Shown here: positions 10,901-19,800 of the stretch, one piece after another
Numbering within the stretch: position 1 is the first letter of the stretch
Layout of the letters: every line of letters begins with the position of its first letter
Origin: Entoloma clypeatum
Lineage: Eukaryota > Basidiomycota > Agaricomycetes > Agaricales > Entolomataceae
DNA: 64,000 bases
Direction of reading: 5' to 3'
NCBI GenBank assembly: GCA_963565915.1
Contig: OY751492.1
Location: forward strand, 3,782,001-3,846,000
The notes under the pieces: generated by a model
What the model saw: only the letters and a program-made list of their open reading frames with translations
What the model was told of the DNA's origin: nothing
Databases searched by the model: none
Translations under genes and position numbers: made by a program

Positions 10901-12710
10901 TCAGCCCTTTAGAGATATTAATTTCTCCACGCATTCCATCAACTTTGTAACCATGGTTAAGGAAGACGCCTAGGGACAGTAGACGTGTGTCCATATCCGG
11001 AATATAAAATACCGGTCGTAGGAGATGAGTTTTAGTTTCCCCATTTAGGGTATGCCGTACTGGAACGGCCCCAACTCCGAGAATTTCCAGTTTCTTTCCC
11101 TTTGCAGCTGTTTGGACAAATCGCTTAGCCTTGAGAGGCCTGTAATATGCGAAGTCTTTGAACTCATGGGTAAAGTGTAATGAAGCGCCGGAATCTAAGA
11201 TCCACTGAGCGCGTTCTTTCTCTTTGCAGTGTGTGCAGGACGCAAAATGCTTGGTATATTTTTTGTACAGATCATCGCTAAAGAGATCTATACTATCTGC
11301 ATCGGTACTGGCTAATATAAATTCAAACGTCTGTGCGTGATTATTAGCATTTCCCATTTGGTCAAGTTTGAGAGAAGAATGTGACGAACCGTCAAGTTCG
11401 ATCAGCCCATCTTCGAATTGTTCCGGCCCCATCCGCTCGCTTTGATGGTCTATGTCCATCATTTTCAGAGATTCTTCTATCGACGGGGCTACGCGACACT
11501 GTTTAGCCGGCCTTTCGTCGATGTCAGGAATGATGGTATCTAGGATACGAAGATTGGATCCTGAGGGGCGAGCACCAATGCCGCGTGCGAGTTTGCAGAC
11601 ATGGTCGTTCTTTTTCCACACGGACGGTTTTCCAGAAGGAAGCCCGGTGTACTGTGACGGAGGGGGGTTCATTCGCTGAAGGAGCGACTGCATCTTTTGA
11701 GAGTCTGGCTGGGCGGTACTCATAGTTTTTCCGCGCCCAGTGACGGTTGTGAAGGACGGTGTCGGAAGAGGAGGGAAGTGGATGGCGGGAGCAACGAACT
11801 CAACCGTTTCTTCCGCATGGTCGGACGCGTTGTCCGCAGTGTTGGCGTTCTTCTTCTGATTGCGCCAGCGTCCTTTTCCCTTCTTCTTTTCAGAAGCGGT
11901 ACTATGGTCAGTCGAGTTAGGCTGCTCGTCAGCGTCGTTCTGCGAGGTACTCGGCTTTTGCTGCTTTTCCCATTTGGGGTCCTGCCCCTTGCGCTTTGTC
12001 CCGGAGATTTTCCGGGCCTGCTTGTTGGACGTACGAGTGGACCCAATCGAATACTTGCGCCGGTACTCTGATATGATGCTTTCGGCGACGGCCTTGTAGG
12101 TGAAATCGTCGGCGTCATAGACCTGGAAGAGGGCGGTGGAGAGTGACGACCAGGCGTCGGGAATTGCATTTGCCAGGATCATTGCCTGCATCAGATCGGG
12201 GACGTCAAAGTTCGAATCGGCGAGCCGAGCGAAAAGAGACCCCAGGCGCTCGATTTCAGGGACGGGGTCGCGTCCAGAGAGCTTGTAGGTGGCGGCGGCC
12301 TTGAAGTCGCCGAAGATGACGGCCGGGGATACCTTGGAGTAGGCATCTTTTAATGACTTCCAGGCGTCTTTCGAGGAAGTGGCGTCCTTGATGTGGCGTC
12401 TGATCGCCTCGGAGACCTTCAGGCGTATCGCCCCAAGAGCTACGTCATCGTCCCTGATCCAGGCTTTTTCTTCCTTGCGGAAGCCGGGCTGGTCGACCGT
12501 GGTGGCCAGCACAGGGGGAGCAGTAGCAGTGGCCCCAGGGGTGGAGACTGTGGTGGTGAAGTCGGCGATGACAGGGCGGGGGATGTCGCCAGAAACAAGG
12601 CGCCAGACTCCTTGATGGAGGAGGTAAGACTTCATTTTCTCGGCCCAGCTCCGGTAGTCGATGCCGTCAAAGGCAGTGATCGTGTCGAGGGCAGAACGAG
12701 AGGTAGACAT
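7983..12710 (-). CDS. gag-pol: copia-1 gag-pol polyprotein (1575 aa)
   Basis: One open frame encodes Gag, protease, integrase, RT and RNase H in Copia order. Residues 1-250 are a UBN2-like Gag (SWAEKMKSYLLHQGVW). No CCHC knuckle is present; only a lone CTHC pair precedes the protease. The protease DSGAS is at about residue 506. A GAG-pre-integrase HHCC region (HKRLGHP...CTGCLKGK) leads to the integrase core with HSDLK, VDGGGEF and NGRAERINR. The RT box is an intact YVDD at residues 1255-1258. RNase H shows TDSDWASDENT, SSTEAEYMAL and KHIDVRFH. No stop or frameshift is seen. The start was chosen at MSTSRSALD because the same methionine context is conserved in the copia-2 copies at 15260 and 27590. 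Confidence 0.96.
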   Translation of the reverse strand: MSTSRSALDTITAFDGIDYRSWAEKMKSYLLHQGVWRLVSGDIPRPVIADFTTTVSTPGATATAPPVLATTVDQPGFRKEEKAWIRDDDVALGAIRLKVSEAIRRHIKDATSSKDAWKSLKDAYSKVSPAVIFGDFKAAATYKLSGRDPVPEIERLGSLFARLADSNFDVPDLMQAMILANAIPDAWSSLSTALFQVYDADDFTYKAVAESIISEYRRKYSIGSTRTSNKQARKISGTKRKGQDPKWEKQQKPSTSQNDADEQPNSTDHSTASEKKKGKGRWRNQKKNANTADNASDHAEETVEFVAPAIHFPPLPTPSFTTVTGRGKTMSTAQPDSQKMQSLLQRMNPPPSQYTGLPSGKPSVWKKNDHVCKLARGIGARPSGSNLRILDTIIPDIDERPAKQCRVAPSIEESLKMMDIDHQSERMGPEQFEDGLIELDGSSHSSLKLDQMGNANNHAQTFEFILASTDADSIDLFSDDLYKKYTKHFASCTHCKEKERAQWILDSGASLHFTHEFKDFAYYRPLKAKRFVQTAAKGKKLEILGVGAVPVRHTLNGETKTHLLRPVFYIPDMDTRLLSLGVFLNHGYKVDGMRGEINISKGLNKIQFSPHFIGQTIYWLDTEIRYDQIHAISSEITVETWHKRLGHPNDQALNKIPTSTKGVPKTLVREKSQESCTGCLKGKMPNQSYPNSVTRAVKPFDLIHSDLKQISTASYHKYKYFLTFLDDFSSHVWVVLLRKKSGAITALKQFLAMIQNQFAATPKKWRVDGGGEFNEYKDVLADHGILIDVTLPYQHQQNGRAERINRTLWEKSQALRFDACLPPMWWEFCLEHAAFLYNRTPMRRLEWKTPHFRVTNEIPDLSSVRVFGCQAYVYIPKEKRRNSLESRSRLMIYLGSKPGVKGYRFMDPETNTIFMGGKAIFDESKYPRCHIDPLPENHPEMENPEPADEFEDLIPGSNDDDSHNETPQDSVPIEQDQPESDNEIPASEPDDEPRVPTPEPEQVPDRPIRERRVRKMPGSIYGEDTPASDLEKLDRRRRLGGQTAWMNDLLMEAISAQVGIVEMSHKDIHPLPNKEDWYAAERKELDMLKRRGVITELVPLPAGRKALRNKWVYNEKSDGRLKARLVAKGFSQVEGIDFDQIFSPVVRYETVRLILALTALEGWFMTLLDVSSAFLYGTLREVIYMRQPEGYIVKGKEHLVYQLFKALYGLKQAALAWWRELDSSMKKLGFVRLHSDAGVFIHKSTKGEIVIAVIYVDDSAFLGTNREYTLEKKKAFMTTWECRDLGHLVPDGELKEFLSIQIRQRGKRIFIDQVPYLEKILERMGMSESNATHTPLPTGYKPMMSEDEPNAELRSKYQSVIGSLLYLMIGTRPDICFAVIKMSQFSANPTKRHLEVARDICRYLKATKNYAIMYDGDSGKGIYAFTDSDWASDENTRRSTTGFFISLASGAVTWVSSAQKTIALSSTEAEYMALSDCSRAATWLRSMLAELGMQIGSVPIYGDNNGSVFIASNPVTEKRSKHIDVRFHFVREKVSEGIITVEFIEGVNNPADLLTKNLGKILFSKFIPYFGLIKN

Positions 12711-13058
12711 TTTGAATGAATCTAAAAAGGGTTCTCAATCAGTGATGTGTTATGAATATGATTCGAGAAAACAATTGAATGATTCCTTATGACATATTCC
12801 CTTCAGGAATAGCGGTCATGGGAAAACCCTTTATATGTCAGAAACGTATAAGGTGCGATCAACGTTTCCACATGGAGTGTACTAGGTCAATCCCCTTAGG
12901 GACGTTTCATGACAGGTACTTGTCGTAATGACGTTCCCAGGTTCATATGTGAAGAAGTAAGACTCAGAACCTAGATCTTTCGATCGGTTCTTTGCCAACC
13001 AGGGTAGAGTGGGCAGGTACTCGCTGTTGCCAGCGTTTCCCAAGTCCCTCTGCTATCC
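12711..13058 (-). other. copia-1 untranslated leader
   Basis: 348 bp between the primer-binding site and the gag start. It is well conserved in copia-2 (about 15688-16010), which suggests an RNA-level role such as packaging or dimerisation (inference). No ORF is recognised. Confidence 0.6.
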
Positions 13059-13071
13059 GGGGCCCATAACC
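13059..13071 (-). promoter_or_regulatory. copia-1 primer-binding site, half-tRNA type
   Basis: Read on the minus strand, GGTTATGGGCCCC follows the 5' LTR directly. It is complementary to the anticodon stem-loop of an initiator tRNA-Met (…CAUAACC), as in Drosophila copia, which is primed by a 5' half of tRNA-iMet rather than by a tRNA 3' end. The same word stands at 16011-16023 in copia-2. Confidence 0.8.
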
Positions 13072-13381
13072 TGTTGAAGTTCCACCTGGGCGCTAGCCAC
13101 AGGTGTACTGAAGCAACCGGCTACAGTGGAAGTACTCTACGATACCGCTCTGACCACTTACATAGGTTGGAGAGGGTGAGGCTGGTGAGAGCGGTTGAGG
13201 CTGGTAAGAGCGATGGAAGCGGTTAAGAGTCAAGAGACAACTTGTTGGTATTGACAGTTTCCTGGTCTTATATACTGTACTACTGTTTGTACCAACCAAA
13301 CAAGTATGTAATGAAGATATGTAAAGGTCACATGATGTAATCTAATCTAATCTAATCTACGTGATGGGAAAAGTTTCAACA
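13072..13381 (-). repeat. copia-1 5' LTR with promoter
   Basis: 310 bp. On the minus strand the order is TGTTGAAAC start, GATTA repeats, a CACATG site (13329-13334; CACGTG in the other LTR), a TATATAA box at 13268-13274, then a transcribed region rich in CTCTTAACC/CTCACCAGCCTC. The TATA box places the likely transcription start about 30 bp further on (inference). Confidence 0.9.
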
Positions 13382-13835
13382 GGCCTGTCGCTGTGTCGCC
13401 GGTTTGTCGCCGGTCTTTCGCTGGTTTTTTGCCGTAGCATCTTTCGCCGGTCAATGATATGCCAATCTGTCGTTAGCATTGTTCTTTTAATTTGCAGTGT
13501 CGCCGGCCCTCAAGACTTGGTTTTGCCGGTGGCCCATTTATTCGCCGATGGCCTGTCACCGGTTTGTCGCCAGTTTGTCGCCGGTCTTTCACTGGTTCTT
13601 CACTGTAGCATCTTTCACCGGTGAATGATATGCCGATCTGTCGTTAGCATCGTTCTCGTAATTTGCAGTGTTGCCGGCCCTCAAGACTTGGTTTCACCGG
13701 TGGCCCATTTATTCGCCGATGGCCTGTCGCTGGTTTGTCGCCGGTCTTTCACTGGTTGTTCACTGTAGCATCTTTCGCCGGTGAATGATATGCTGATCTG
13801 TCGTTAGCATTGTTATTTTAATTTGCAGTGTTGCC
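13382..13835 (+). repeat. TCGCCGG satellite, middle segment
   Basis: Two full monomers (13383-13550, 168 bp; 13551-13721, 171 bp) and a partial one. Each opens with GCCTGTCGCYG and contains several TCGCCGGT words, then CATCTTTCGCCGGTGAATGATATG, and then CCGGCCCTCAAGACTTGG. It is bounded by copia-1 on the left and copia-2 on the right. Confidence 0.85.
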
Positions 13836-13907
13836 TGTTGAAGTTCCACCTGGGCGCTAGCCGCAGATGTACTGAGTAACACAGCTACAGTGGCAGTACT
13901 CTACTTA

Positions 13908-15260
13908 TCCCCATCAGGCACTAGGTGGCCTAGGTCCCTACATTCCCATGTTGTCATGAAGGCCTTCTTCCTTTCTAGCGTGTATTCCCGGTTTGTGCCG
14001 AGAAAAGCAGAGTCATCAACATAAATGACGGCGATTACAGTTTCCCCTTTGGTACTTGTGTGAATAAAAACTCCCGCATCGGAGTGAAGCCGGACAAAAC
14101 TGAGCTTTTTCATGGAGGAATCGAGTTCCCTCCACCAGGCTAATGCGGCCTGCTTAAGTCCGTATAGGGCTTTGTATAGTCGGTACACGAAGTGTTCTTT
14201 CCCTTTTACTATGTAGCCCTCAGGCTGTCGCATGTAAATTACCTCACGGAGTGTTCCATAGAGGAAGGCTGATGAGACGTCCAAGAGTGTCATGAACCAC
14301 CCTTCAAGGGCTGTCAATGCCAGAATCAACCGGACAGTCTCGTACCTCACTACTGGTGAGAAGATCTGATCAAAGTCGAAACTCTGTGATCACCCCGCGG
14401 CTTTTGAGCATGTCTAGCTTTTTTCGTTCTGCCGCATACCAATCTTCTTTGTTTGGAAGAGAGTATATATCTTTGTGTGACATTTCAATGATGCCCACTT
14501 GGATAGAGATTGCCTCCATTAGGAGATCGTTCATCCATGCCGATTGACTGCCTAATCTACGCCTTTGATCCATTTTTTCAAGATCAGAAGCAGGGGTGTC
14601 TTCCCCATAGATGCTATCTGGCATTCTCTGAACTCATCGTTCCCTGATCGGTCGATCTGGTACTTGTTCGGGCTCCAGAGTGGGTACTCGTGGCTCGTCA
14701 TCGGGCTCGCTATGTGGCAAATCATCGTCTGATTCAGGGTGATCCTGTCCAGTAGGAACAGGGTCGCAAGGTGTTTCGTTATGACTGTCATTGTCATTAT
14801 TTCCGGGGATGAGGTCCCAACCTGACAGCTTGAAGGAGGCAGCGGCTTTGAAGTCGCCAAAAATGGTGGTGGGGGAGACCTTCGAATAGGAATCCTTTAA
14901 TGATGTCCAGGCCTCCTTTGAGGACTTGGCGTCCTTGATGTGCCTCCTGATCGCCTCGGAGACTTTGAGGCGGATGGAACTGTCATCATCCCTGATCCAG
15001 ATTTTCCTTTCCTTATGGAAGGCAGGCTGGTCGACGGTGGTGGTGATGACCAGAGGCTGGGTTGCAGATGTCGAGGTGGCGGAGGCAGGAGTGGAGACCG
15101 TGACAGTAAAGTCCGCGATGTCGGGGCGCTCAATGTCACCAGACACAATGTGCCAGACTCCTTGATGGAGGAGGTAGGACTTCATTTTCTCAGCCCAGCT
15201 TTGGTAGTTGATACCGTTGAAGACAGTGATGGAGTCAAGTGCGGAGCAAGAGGTAGACAT
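13908..15260 (-). pseudogene. copia-2 gag-pol remnant
   Basis: Read from 15260 downwards: the Gag N-terminus (about 145 residues, MSTSCSALDS...) is joined in frame to the acidic linker that in copia-1 lies between integrase and RT (SHNETP...PDRPIRER). A frame break near 14640 then leads into the N-terminal part of the pol2 region (14370-14624), a further deletion near 14378, and RT including the YVDD box (13908-14350), which stops at the LTR stub. Against copia-1 the order is collinear, so these are deletions. Part of this sequence is duplicated at 26822-27590. Confidence 0.88.
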
Positions 15261-15286
15261 TTTTAATGAATCTAAAAGGAGTTCTC

Positions 15287-15687
15287 TGTTACGGACTCTA
15301 CGGTATGAGGACCACATCATATCTTTTACTTATCGGCCCGACTCGGTGCCCTCTTATGAACTTACTATGTCTAATGTCTACTTTCGCAACCTTCAATTCC
15401 CAGTCTGACTCATTACATTACTTCGTCATCCCCTTTAGTATACTTCGCTCCCGCGCTGACTTGCTTTCCGCAGTCAGCTTACTCACTGTACATAGCCTTC
15501 CGCAGTTGCCTTACTCATGTGCACTGCCTTCCACAGTACTGACTCATCCGCTACCGCCTATAGTCAGTACCTATATAAACCTCTTGTACTATAGTAGATT
15601 CCTTAGATTTAGCAATCACTTTGCTCTTCGCCTTTCCACTTTCCTGCTACTCTGCCCAAACCTTGGAATGGTTTGTTAAGCATAACA
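15287..15687 (+). mobile_element. Solo LTR of the gypsy-3 family
   Basis: 401 bp, beginning TGTTACGGACTC and ending AAGCATAACA, with a perfect duplication TTCTC on both sides (15282-15286, 15688-15692). It contains TATATAAAC near 15570. The same LTR type is found at 27617-27883 and, more diverged, at 25818-25974 next to gypsy-3 coding remnants, which identifies the family. Confidence 0.93.
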
Positions 15688-16023
15688 TTCTCCCAATCAG
15701 TGATGTTCTTGATTTTAGAGAAAACAAATAAATGATTCCTCATAACATATTCCCTTCAGGAATAGCGGTTGTGGGAAAAACCCTTTTTTGTCAGAAGTGT
15801 ATGAGGTACGATCAACGTTTCCACATGATGTGTACTAAGTCAATCCCCTTAGGGACGCTTCATGACAGGTACTTGTCGTAATGACGTTCCCAGGTTCATG
15901 TGTGAAGAAGTATGACTCAGAACCTAGATCTTTCGATCAGTTCTTTGCCAACCAGGGTAGAGTGGGCAGGTACTCGCTGTTGCCAGCGTTCCCAAGTCCC
16001 TCTGCTATCCGGGGCCCATAACC

Positions 16024-16327
16024 TGTTGAAGTTCCACCTGGGCGCTAGCCGCAGATGTACTGAGCAACACAGCTACAGTGGAAGTACTCTACTTAACCGT
16101 TCTAGTCACTTACTTGGATTGGAAAGGGTGAGGCTGGTGAGAGCGGTTGAGGCTGGTAAGAGCGATGGAGCTGGTTAAGAGTCAAGAGACAACTTGTTGA
16201 TATTGACAGTTTTCTGGTCTTATATACCGTACTACTGTTTGTTCCAACCAAATAAGTATGTAATCAAAGATGTCTAAGGTCACATGATATAATCTAATCT
16301 AATCTATGTGATGGAAAAGTTTCAACA
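16024..16327 (-). repeat. copia-2 5' LTR
   Basis: 304 bp, TGTTGAAG...TTTCAACA on the plus strand. It differs from copia-1 LTRs mainly around the first 80 bases and resembles the solo LTR at 5086-5390 more closely. A primer-binding site identical to that of copia-1 lies at 16011-16023. The leader between 15688 and 16010 is homologous to that of copia-1. Confidence 0.93.
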
Positions 16328-17010
16328 TTGCCGGCCCTCAAGACTTGGTTTCGCTGGTGGCCCATTCATTCGCTGATGGCCTGTCGCCGATTTGTGGCCG
16401 GTTTTTTGCCGGTTTTTTGCTGTGGTGTCTTTCGCTGATCTGTCGTTAAGATTGTTCTTTGTATATGGAGTGTTGCCGACACTCAAGGCTCGCTTCTGCC
16501 GATGGGTCATCAATTCACCGATGGTCTGTCGTTGTCTCGCCGGTTTGTCGCCGGTCTTTCGCCGGTTTTTCGCTGTAGCATCTTTCGCCAGTGAATGATA
16601 TGCTGATCTGTCGTTAGCATTGTTATTTTAATTTGCAGTGTCGCCGGCCCTCAAGACTTGGTTTCGCCGGTGGCCCATTCATTTGCCGATGGCCTGTCGC
16701 CGATTTGTGGCCGGTCTTTTGACGGTTTTTTGCTGTGGTGTCTCTCGCCGGTGAATTATTTGCTGATCTGTCGGTAGCATCGTTCTTTTCATTTGCAGTG
16801 CTGCCGGCACTCAAGGCTCGCTTTCGCTGATAGGTCATCAATTTGCCGATGGCCTGTCGCCGTGTCGCCGGTTTGTCGCCGGTCCTTTGCCAGTTTTTCG
16901 CCGTGGTGTCTTTTGCCAGTGAATTATTTGCCGATCTGTTGGATGTTGTCGCCGGCGACATTTTTTCTTCGCTGGTGACATTATTATTTCGCCGTTTGTC
17001 ATGGTAAATT
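16328..17010 (+). repeat. TCGCCGG satellite, right segment
   Basis: Monomers start with GYCTGTC at 16379, 16524, 16692 and 16852 (spacings 145, 168 and 160 bp). All carry TCGCCGGTTTGTCGCCGG-like runs and CTCAAG. The array fades into TTTACCATACACTGTA-type sequence at 17040-17100. Together with the two left segments this is one array of about eight monomers. Confidence 0.85.
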
Positions 17011-17103
17011 TGCTGGTGTTGTAGCAAATTCGCTGCTTCCATAATTTACCATACACTGTATGCCTTCGCTGGACCGTAAATTACAATACAGTGTAGGTTG
17101 ACT

Positions 17104-18370
17104 ACCTGGAATTGTGGTCCACAATCTGATGTTAATGATTCTGGAAGTCCATGAAGTTTCCAGACTTCATCTCAATATAGTTTAGCTAATCCTTCTGCCG
17201 AGACTTCATCACATGTTTTGATAAAGTGTGATTGCTTTGTCAATCTGCAAGCCACAACTAATACCGTGTTGTACCCCTGAGCTTCTGGGAGTCCTACAAT
17301 AAAATCTGCCGTAATGTGTTTCCATGGTCCTGCATGTTCCGTGTTTGCTTTTAATTTACCAGCTAGCGGTTGAGGCATGTTTTTTGATCGTTGACATCTG
17401 TCGCAGCCCTCGATGTATGCTTTGACCATGTTTGTAATTCCAGGCCACCAATAATTATGTGTAACCAATTCCAGGGTTTTCCATTGCCCTGGATGTCCCG
17501 CGACCGGATTGTTGTGATGTAATTTAATAATTTCCACCCTGAGTTCCTGATCCTTTGGAACTGTTATGGATTCGCTATCCATGGCATTGATCACTTGGAC
17601 AAGATACAAGACATAGAGGCCTTATCTGATTAATGGCCAGTTTCATCTTATCTATTGGTTTCATGCTTACTATTCACTTTTACATCATTCGGACCCCGGC
17701 CTCCGCTTACTCACTACAGTATGGTCATTGTTACCATATCTAGATGGTTACTCTCACACATCCTTGACATCATGTTACATATTGGACTATACATAGATAC
17801 TCTGACTCATGCCGCAGCAGTTACCATAGACACCTACTCTGGGTCTGCTTCTGGAGTCAGACCGGAACCGCTCTAGAGTCATCTAGATGACTCGACCTTC
17901 TAGTATATATAGGGTAGATACATTGCATGTATTCCCCAGATCTAGCAATCACCTTGGTATCCGCCTTTGCTACTTAAGCCTCTCTGCCTAAGCATCACAT
18001 GGGTTTGTCAACCATAACAGGAAATAAACCTTTCCTCTGTGCAACCATAAACCCTGCTCCTCATGCCATTCCTCCGCTCATAATATTGTTGTGTTTGTTT
18101 TCTTTAATTCTTCCACCGCTTTGAGCACTTGCTCATCAAACTCTTTTGCATCCCTGATGCGTTTCAATAGTTTAGTTTCTTCTCCATCAATAAGTAGATG
18201 TCCCCAATCCATTGCACGCAAGTGGAAATATTCGGGTTTCAATAGGGTTACATCCTCATTATCATTTTCCACCCCCTTTCTATGGTCAACTCTTCTTGAA
18301 AGAGTGTCCGCCTTCCCCATTGAAGTTCCTGCCTTGTGTATTAATTTAAAGTTGAAATGTGTTAGATACA
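17104..18370 (-). pseudogene. Ty3/Gypsy RNase H-integrase fragment
   Basis: Read downwards from 18370: the end of RNase H (YLTHFNFKLIHKAGTSMGKADTLSRR), a spacer, then the integrase HHCC finger (HHNNPVAGHPG...CDRCQRSK) and the start of the core (HITADFIVGLPEAQGYNTVLVV). The core ends near 17110 without its D,E half. A solo LTR at 17562-18019 splits the coding sequence exactly inside the VP of the VPKD stretch. The 5' side is cut by the TIR element that starts at 18373. Confidence 0.85.
17562..18019. mobile_element. Solo LTR in the Gypsy integrase fragment
   Basis: 458 bp with TGTTATGG/CCATAACA inverted ends, flanked by GGAAC (17557-17561) and GGAAA (18020-18024), a 5-bp duplication with one mismatch. 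Removing it restores a collinear pol reading across the junction, which confirms the borders. It holds a TATATATAGGG motif near 17905. The family is distinct from the gypsy-3 LTR although both start TGTTAYGGA. Confidence 0.85.
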
Positions 18371-18614
18371 ACTAGTGTTTCGAGGTCCAGTTTACCTTCG
18401 TCGATTTCAGACCGAGACCGGACGGGACCAAACCAGTGAGAGACTGGACCACCGGTCTCGGTCTTTAAGGTTTGGGATCACGGCCGGTCCTTGGTTCACT
18501 CAAAACTTTGAAGTTTGAAAGACTGGCCAAAGACCGGTTCCGACCAGTTTAAACCAGTGTTTTCCATGGAATGATCTGAGGAACTGAAATGAATGTCCCG
18601 AAATGGCAAGTACA

Positions 18615-18715
18615 AAATTTGTGCCACAAGAAAGACTTGAACTCTGAACTTCTATAGTACAAAAGATTCTTTTAACAACACTTAACCAACTGAGCCACAA
18701 GACCATTATATTTTA
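18615..18715 (-). repeat. tRNA-derived SINE-like module
   Basis: On the minus strand a perfect Pol III A box, TGGCTCAGTTGG (18697-18686), is followed 43 bases later by a perfect B box, GTTCAAGTC (18642-18634). The order and spacing are as in a tRNA gene. The acceptor and D stems pair poorly, so it is not a functional tRNA by inspection. The same module with both boxes intact is at 36679-36742. Confidence 0.65.
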
Positions 18716-18835
18716 TTGCTCACACTCTACTTACATCCCATTTTCACACTTGCTAAATAAGCACAACCTCGTGGTTTTTGACAAAAGGCGCACATGTGCG
18801 CTCCCTCCTGCCTCAATCACAAGTAGACAGGTTAT

Positions 18836-19297
18836 AAATATATTCTAAACCTTTCACCACCTGTGCCCCTCATTGCGGAGTCAGCAATGGGTGGATGTGT
18901 CAGTTCGACTTTGGATGATGCGCGCATCAAATGTGTCAAATATATGTAAACAAACTCAAAAAACATCGCATTTCTCCTTAATATGGCTACACAGGAGGAA
19001 GTCAGCTTACAGACTATATCAGTTATGTAGCAGAGTATCATATGTCAATAAATATGTGTTGATTTTATGGAATGATGCCACAGATTTTAAGTCATAGAGG
19101 TGCCATGCTCTATACCAAATAATAGTAAACCATGTGCAAAATGCATCATGCAGGCACACGCAGTGCCTTCCTCATGGTCTAATAATAGTTGGAAGTGATA
19201 GAACTCATGAATAGATATGTATTCACCTTCTGAAGCACTTTGTATAATTTTTAGAAGTCCAGATAAGATAGAAGTAATGAAATGTGCAGATTTCCAC
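18836..19297 (-). repeat. Dispersed repeat family R, copy R4 (3' half)
   Basis: Reverse-strand match to the second half of R2 (about 54790-55222): GAAATRTGCA, GTATTCACCTTCTGAARCAC, AGTGCCTTCCTCATG and the terminal GGTGGATG block. The minisatellite follows at higher coordinates, i.e. on the 5' side of this copy, as it does for R2 and R3. Confidence 0.65.
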
Positions 19298-19299
19298 CA

Positions 19300-19800
19300 C
19301 TCACTCATGCCCAACGGCATCCCTTCGCCCTCAACATGTCAACCCACACCCAACACTGTCCTTTCGCCCCCAACGCCATCCCTTTACCCCCAACGCCGTC
19401 GACCCACACCCAATGGCTGCCTTTCACGCCCAATGGTCCCGACTTGCACCCACCGCCATTGACCCACGCCATGCCGTCCCTTTGCCCCCAACACCATCCC
19501 TTTGCCCTCAACGCCATCAACCCATGCACAACGGCCGCCTTTCATGCCCAACGGCCGCCTTTCATGCCCAACGGCCGCCTATGGCTGCTCCTCTTGCCCA
19601 ACTGCCCCGACTAGTGCCCCACGGCCCCTCTAATGCCCAACGGCCGCCTCGCGTCCTCAACGCCATCAACTCACACCCAGCACCCTTCCTTCGCGTGCAA
19701 CGGCCTTCCTTCACACCATACGGCACCGCGCACCTGCCACGACACGTGCCCAATGGCCCCCTTTCACACCCAATGGCGTCGAGTCATGCCCCAGCACATG
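19300..19800 (-). repeat. GGCCGTTGGG minisatellite
   Basis: Degenerate tandem array of CCCAACGGC/CCCAACRCC units spaced about 20-33 bp apart on the plus strand, with CTTTCRCGC or CATGC fillers. The spacing varies and units are diverged, so this is a minisatellite and not a CRISPR array. Related arrays stand at 26590, 36417, 37000, 38995, 54092 and 55885. Confidence 0.75.

Larger units (their letters stand above)
7595..13381 (-). mobile_element. Ty1/Copia retrotransposon (copia-1), apparently intact
   Basis: A 5787-bp element on the minus strand. Both LTRs are 310 bp (7595-7904 and 13072-13381) and differ at only four bases. A perfect 5-bp duplication GGCCT flanks it (7590-7594, 13382-13386). 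A single uninterrupted gag-pol frame, a half-tRNA-type primer-binding site and a G-rich polypurine tract are present. It is inserted in the satellite array. Near-identical LTRs and an open frame make it the youngest element in the window and possibly still competent. Confidence 0.97.
13836..16327 (-). mobile_element. copia-2, deletion derivative of the copia-1 family
   Basis: Perfect 5-bp duplication TTGCC at 13831-13835 and 16328-16332. The right (5') LTR at 16024-16327 is complete (304 bp). The left LTR is a 72-bp stub (13836-13907) fused directly to the RT region. Internal deletions remove most of gag, all of protease and integrase, and the end of RT plus RNase H. A solo Gypsy-type LTR sits in the leader. 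The element could move only in trans, if at all. Confidence 0.92.

Noticed and set aside
12393..12719. Open frames antisense to copia-1 gag (plus strand, about 108 codons) and their copies at 14940 and 27270
   Set aside because: They mirror the GC-rich Gag coding frame and show no independent features.
19300..19800. CRISPR-like array
   Set aside because: Repeat units are degenerate and spacing irregular, no cas genes exist, and the DNA is fungal; it is a minisatellite.
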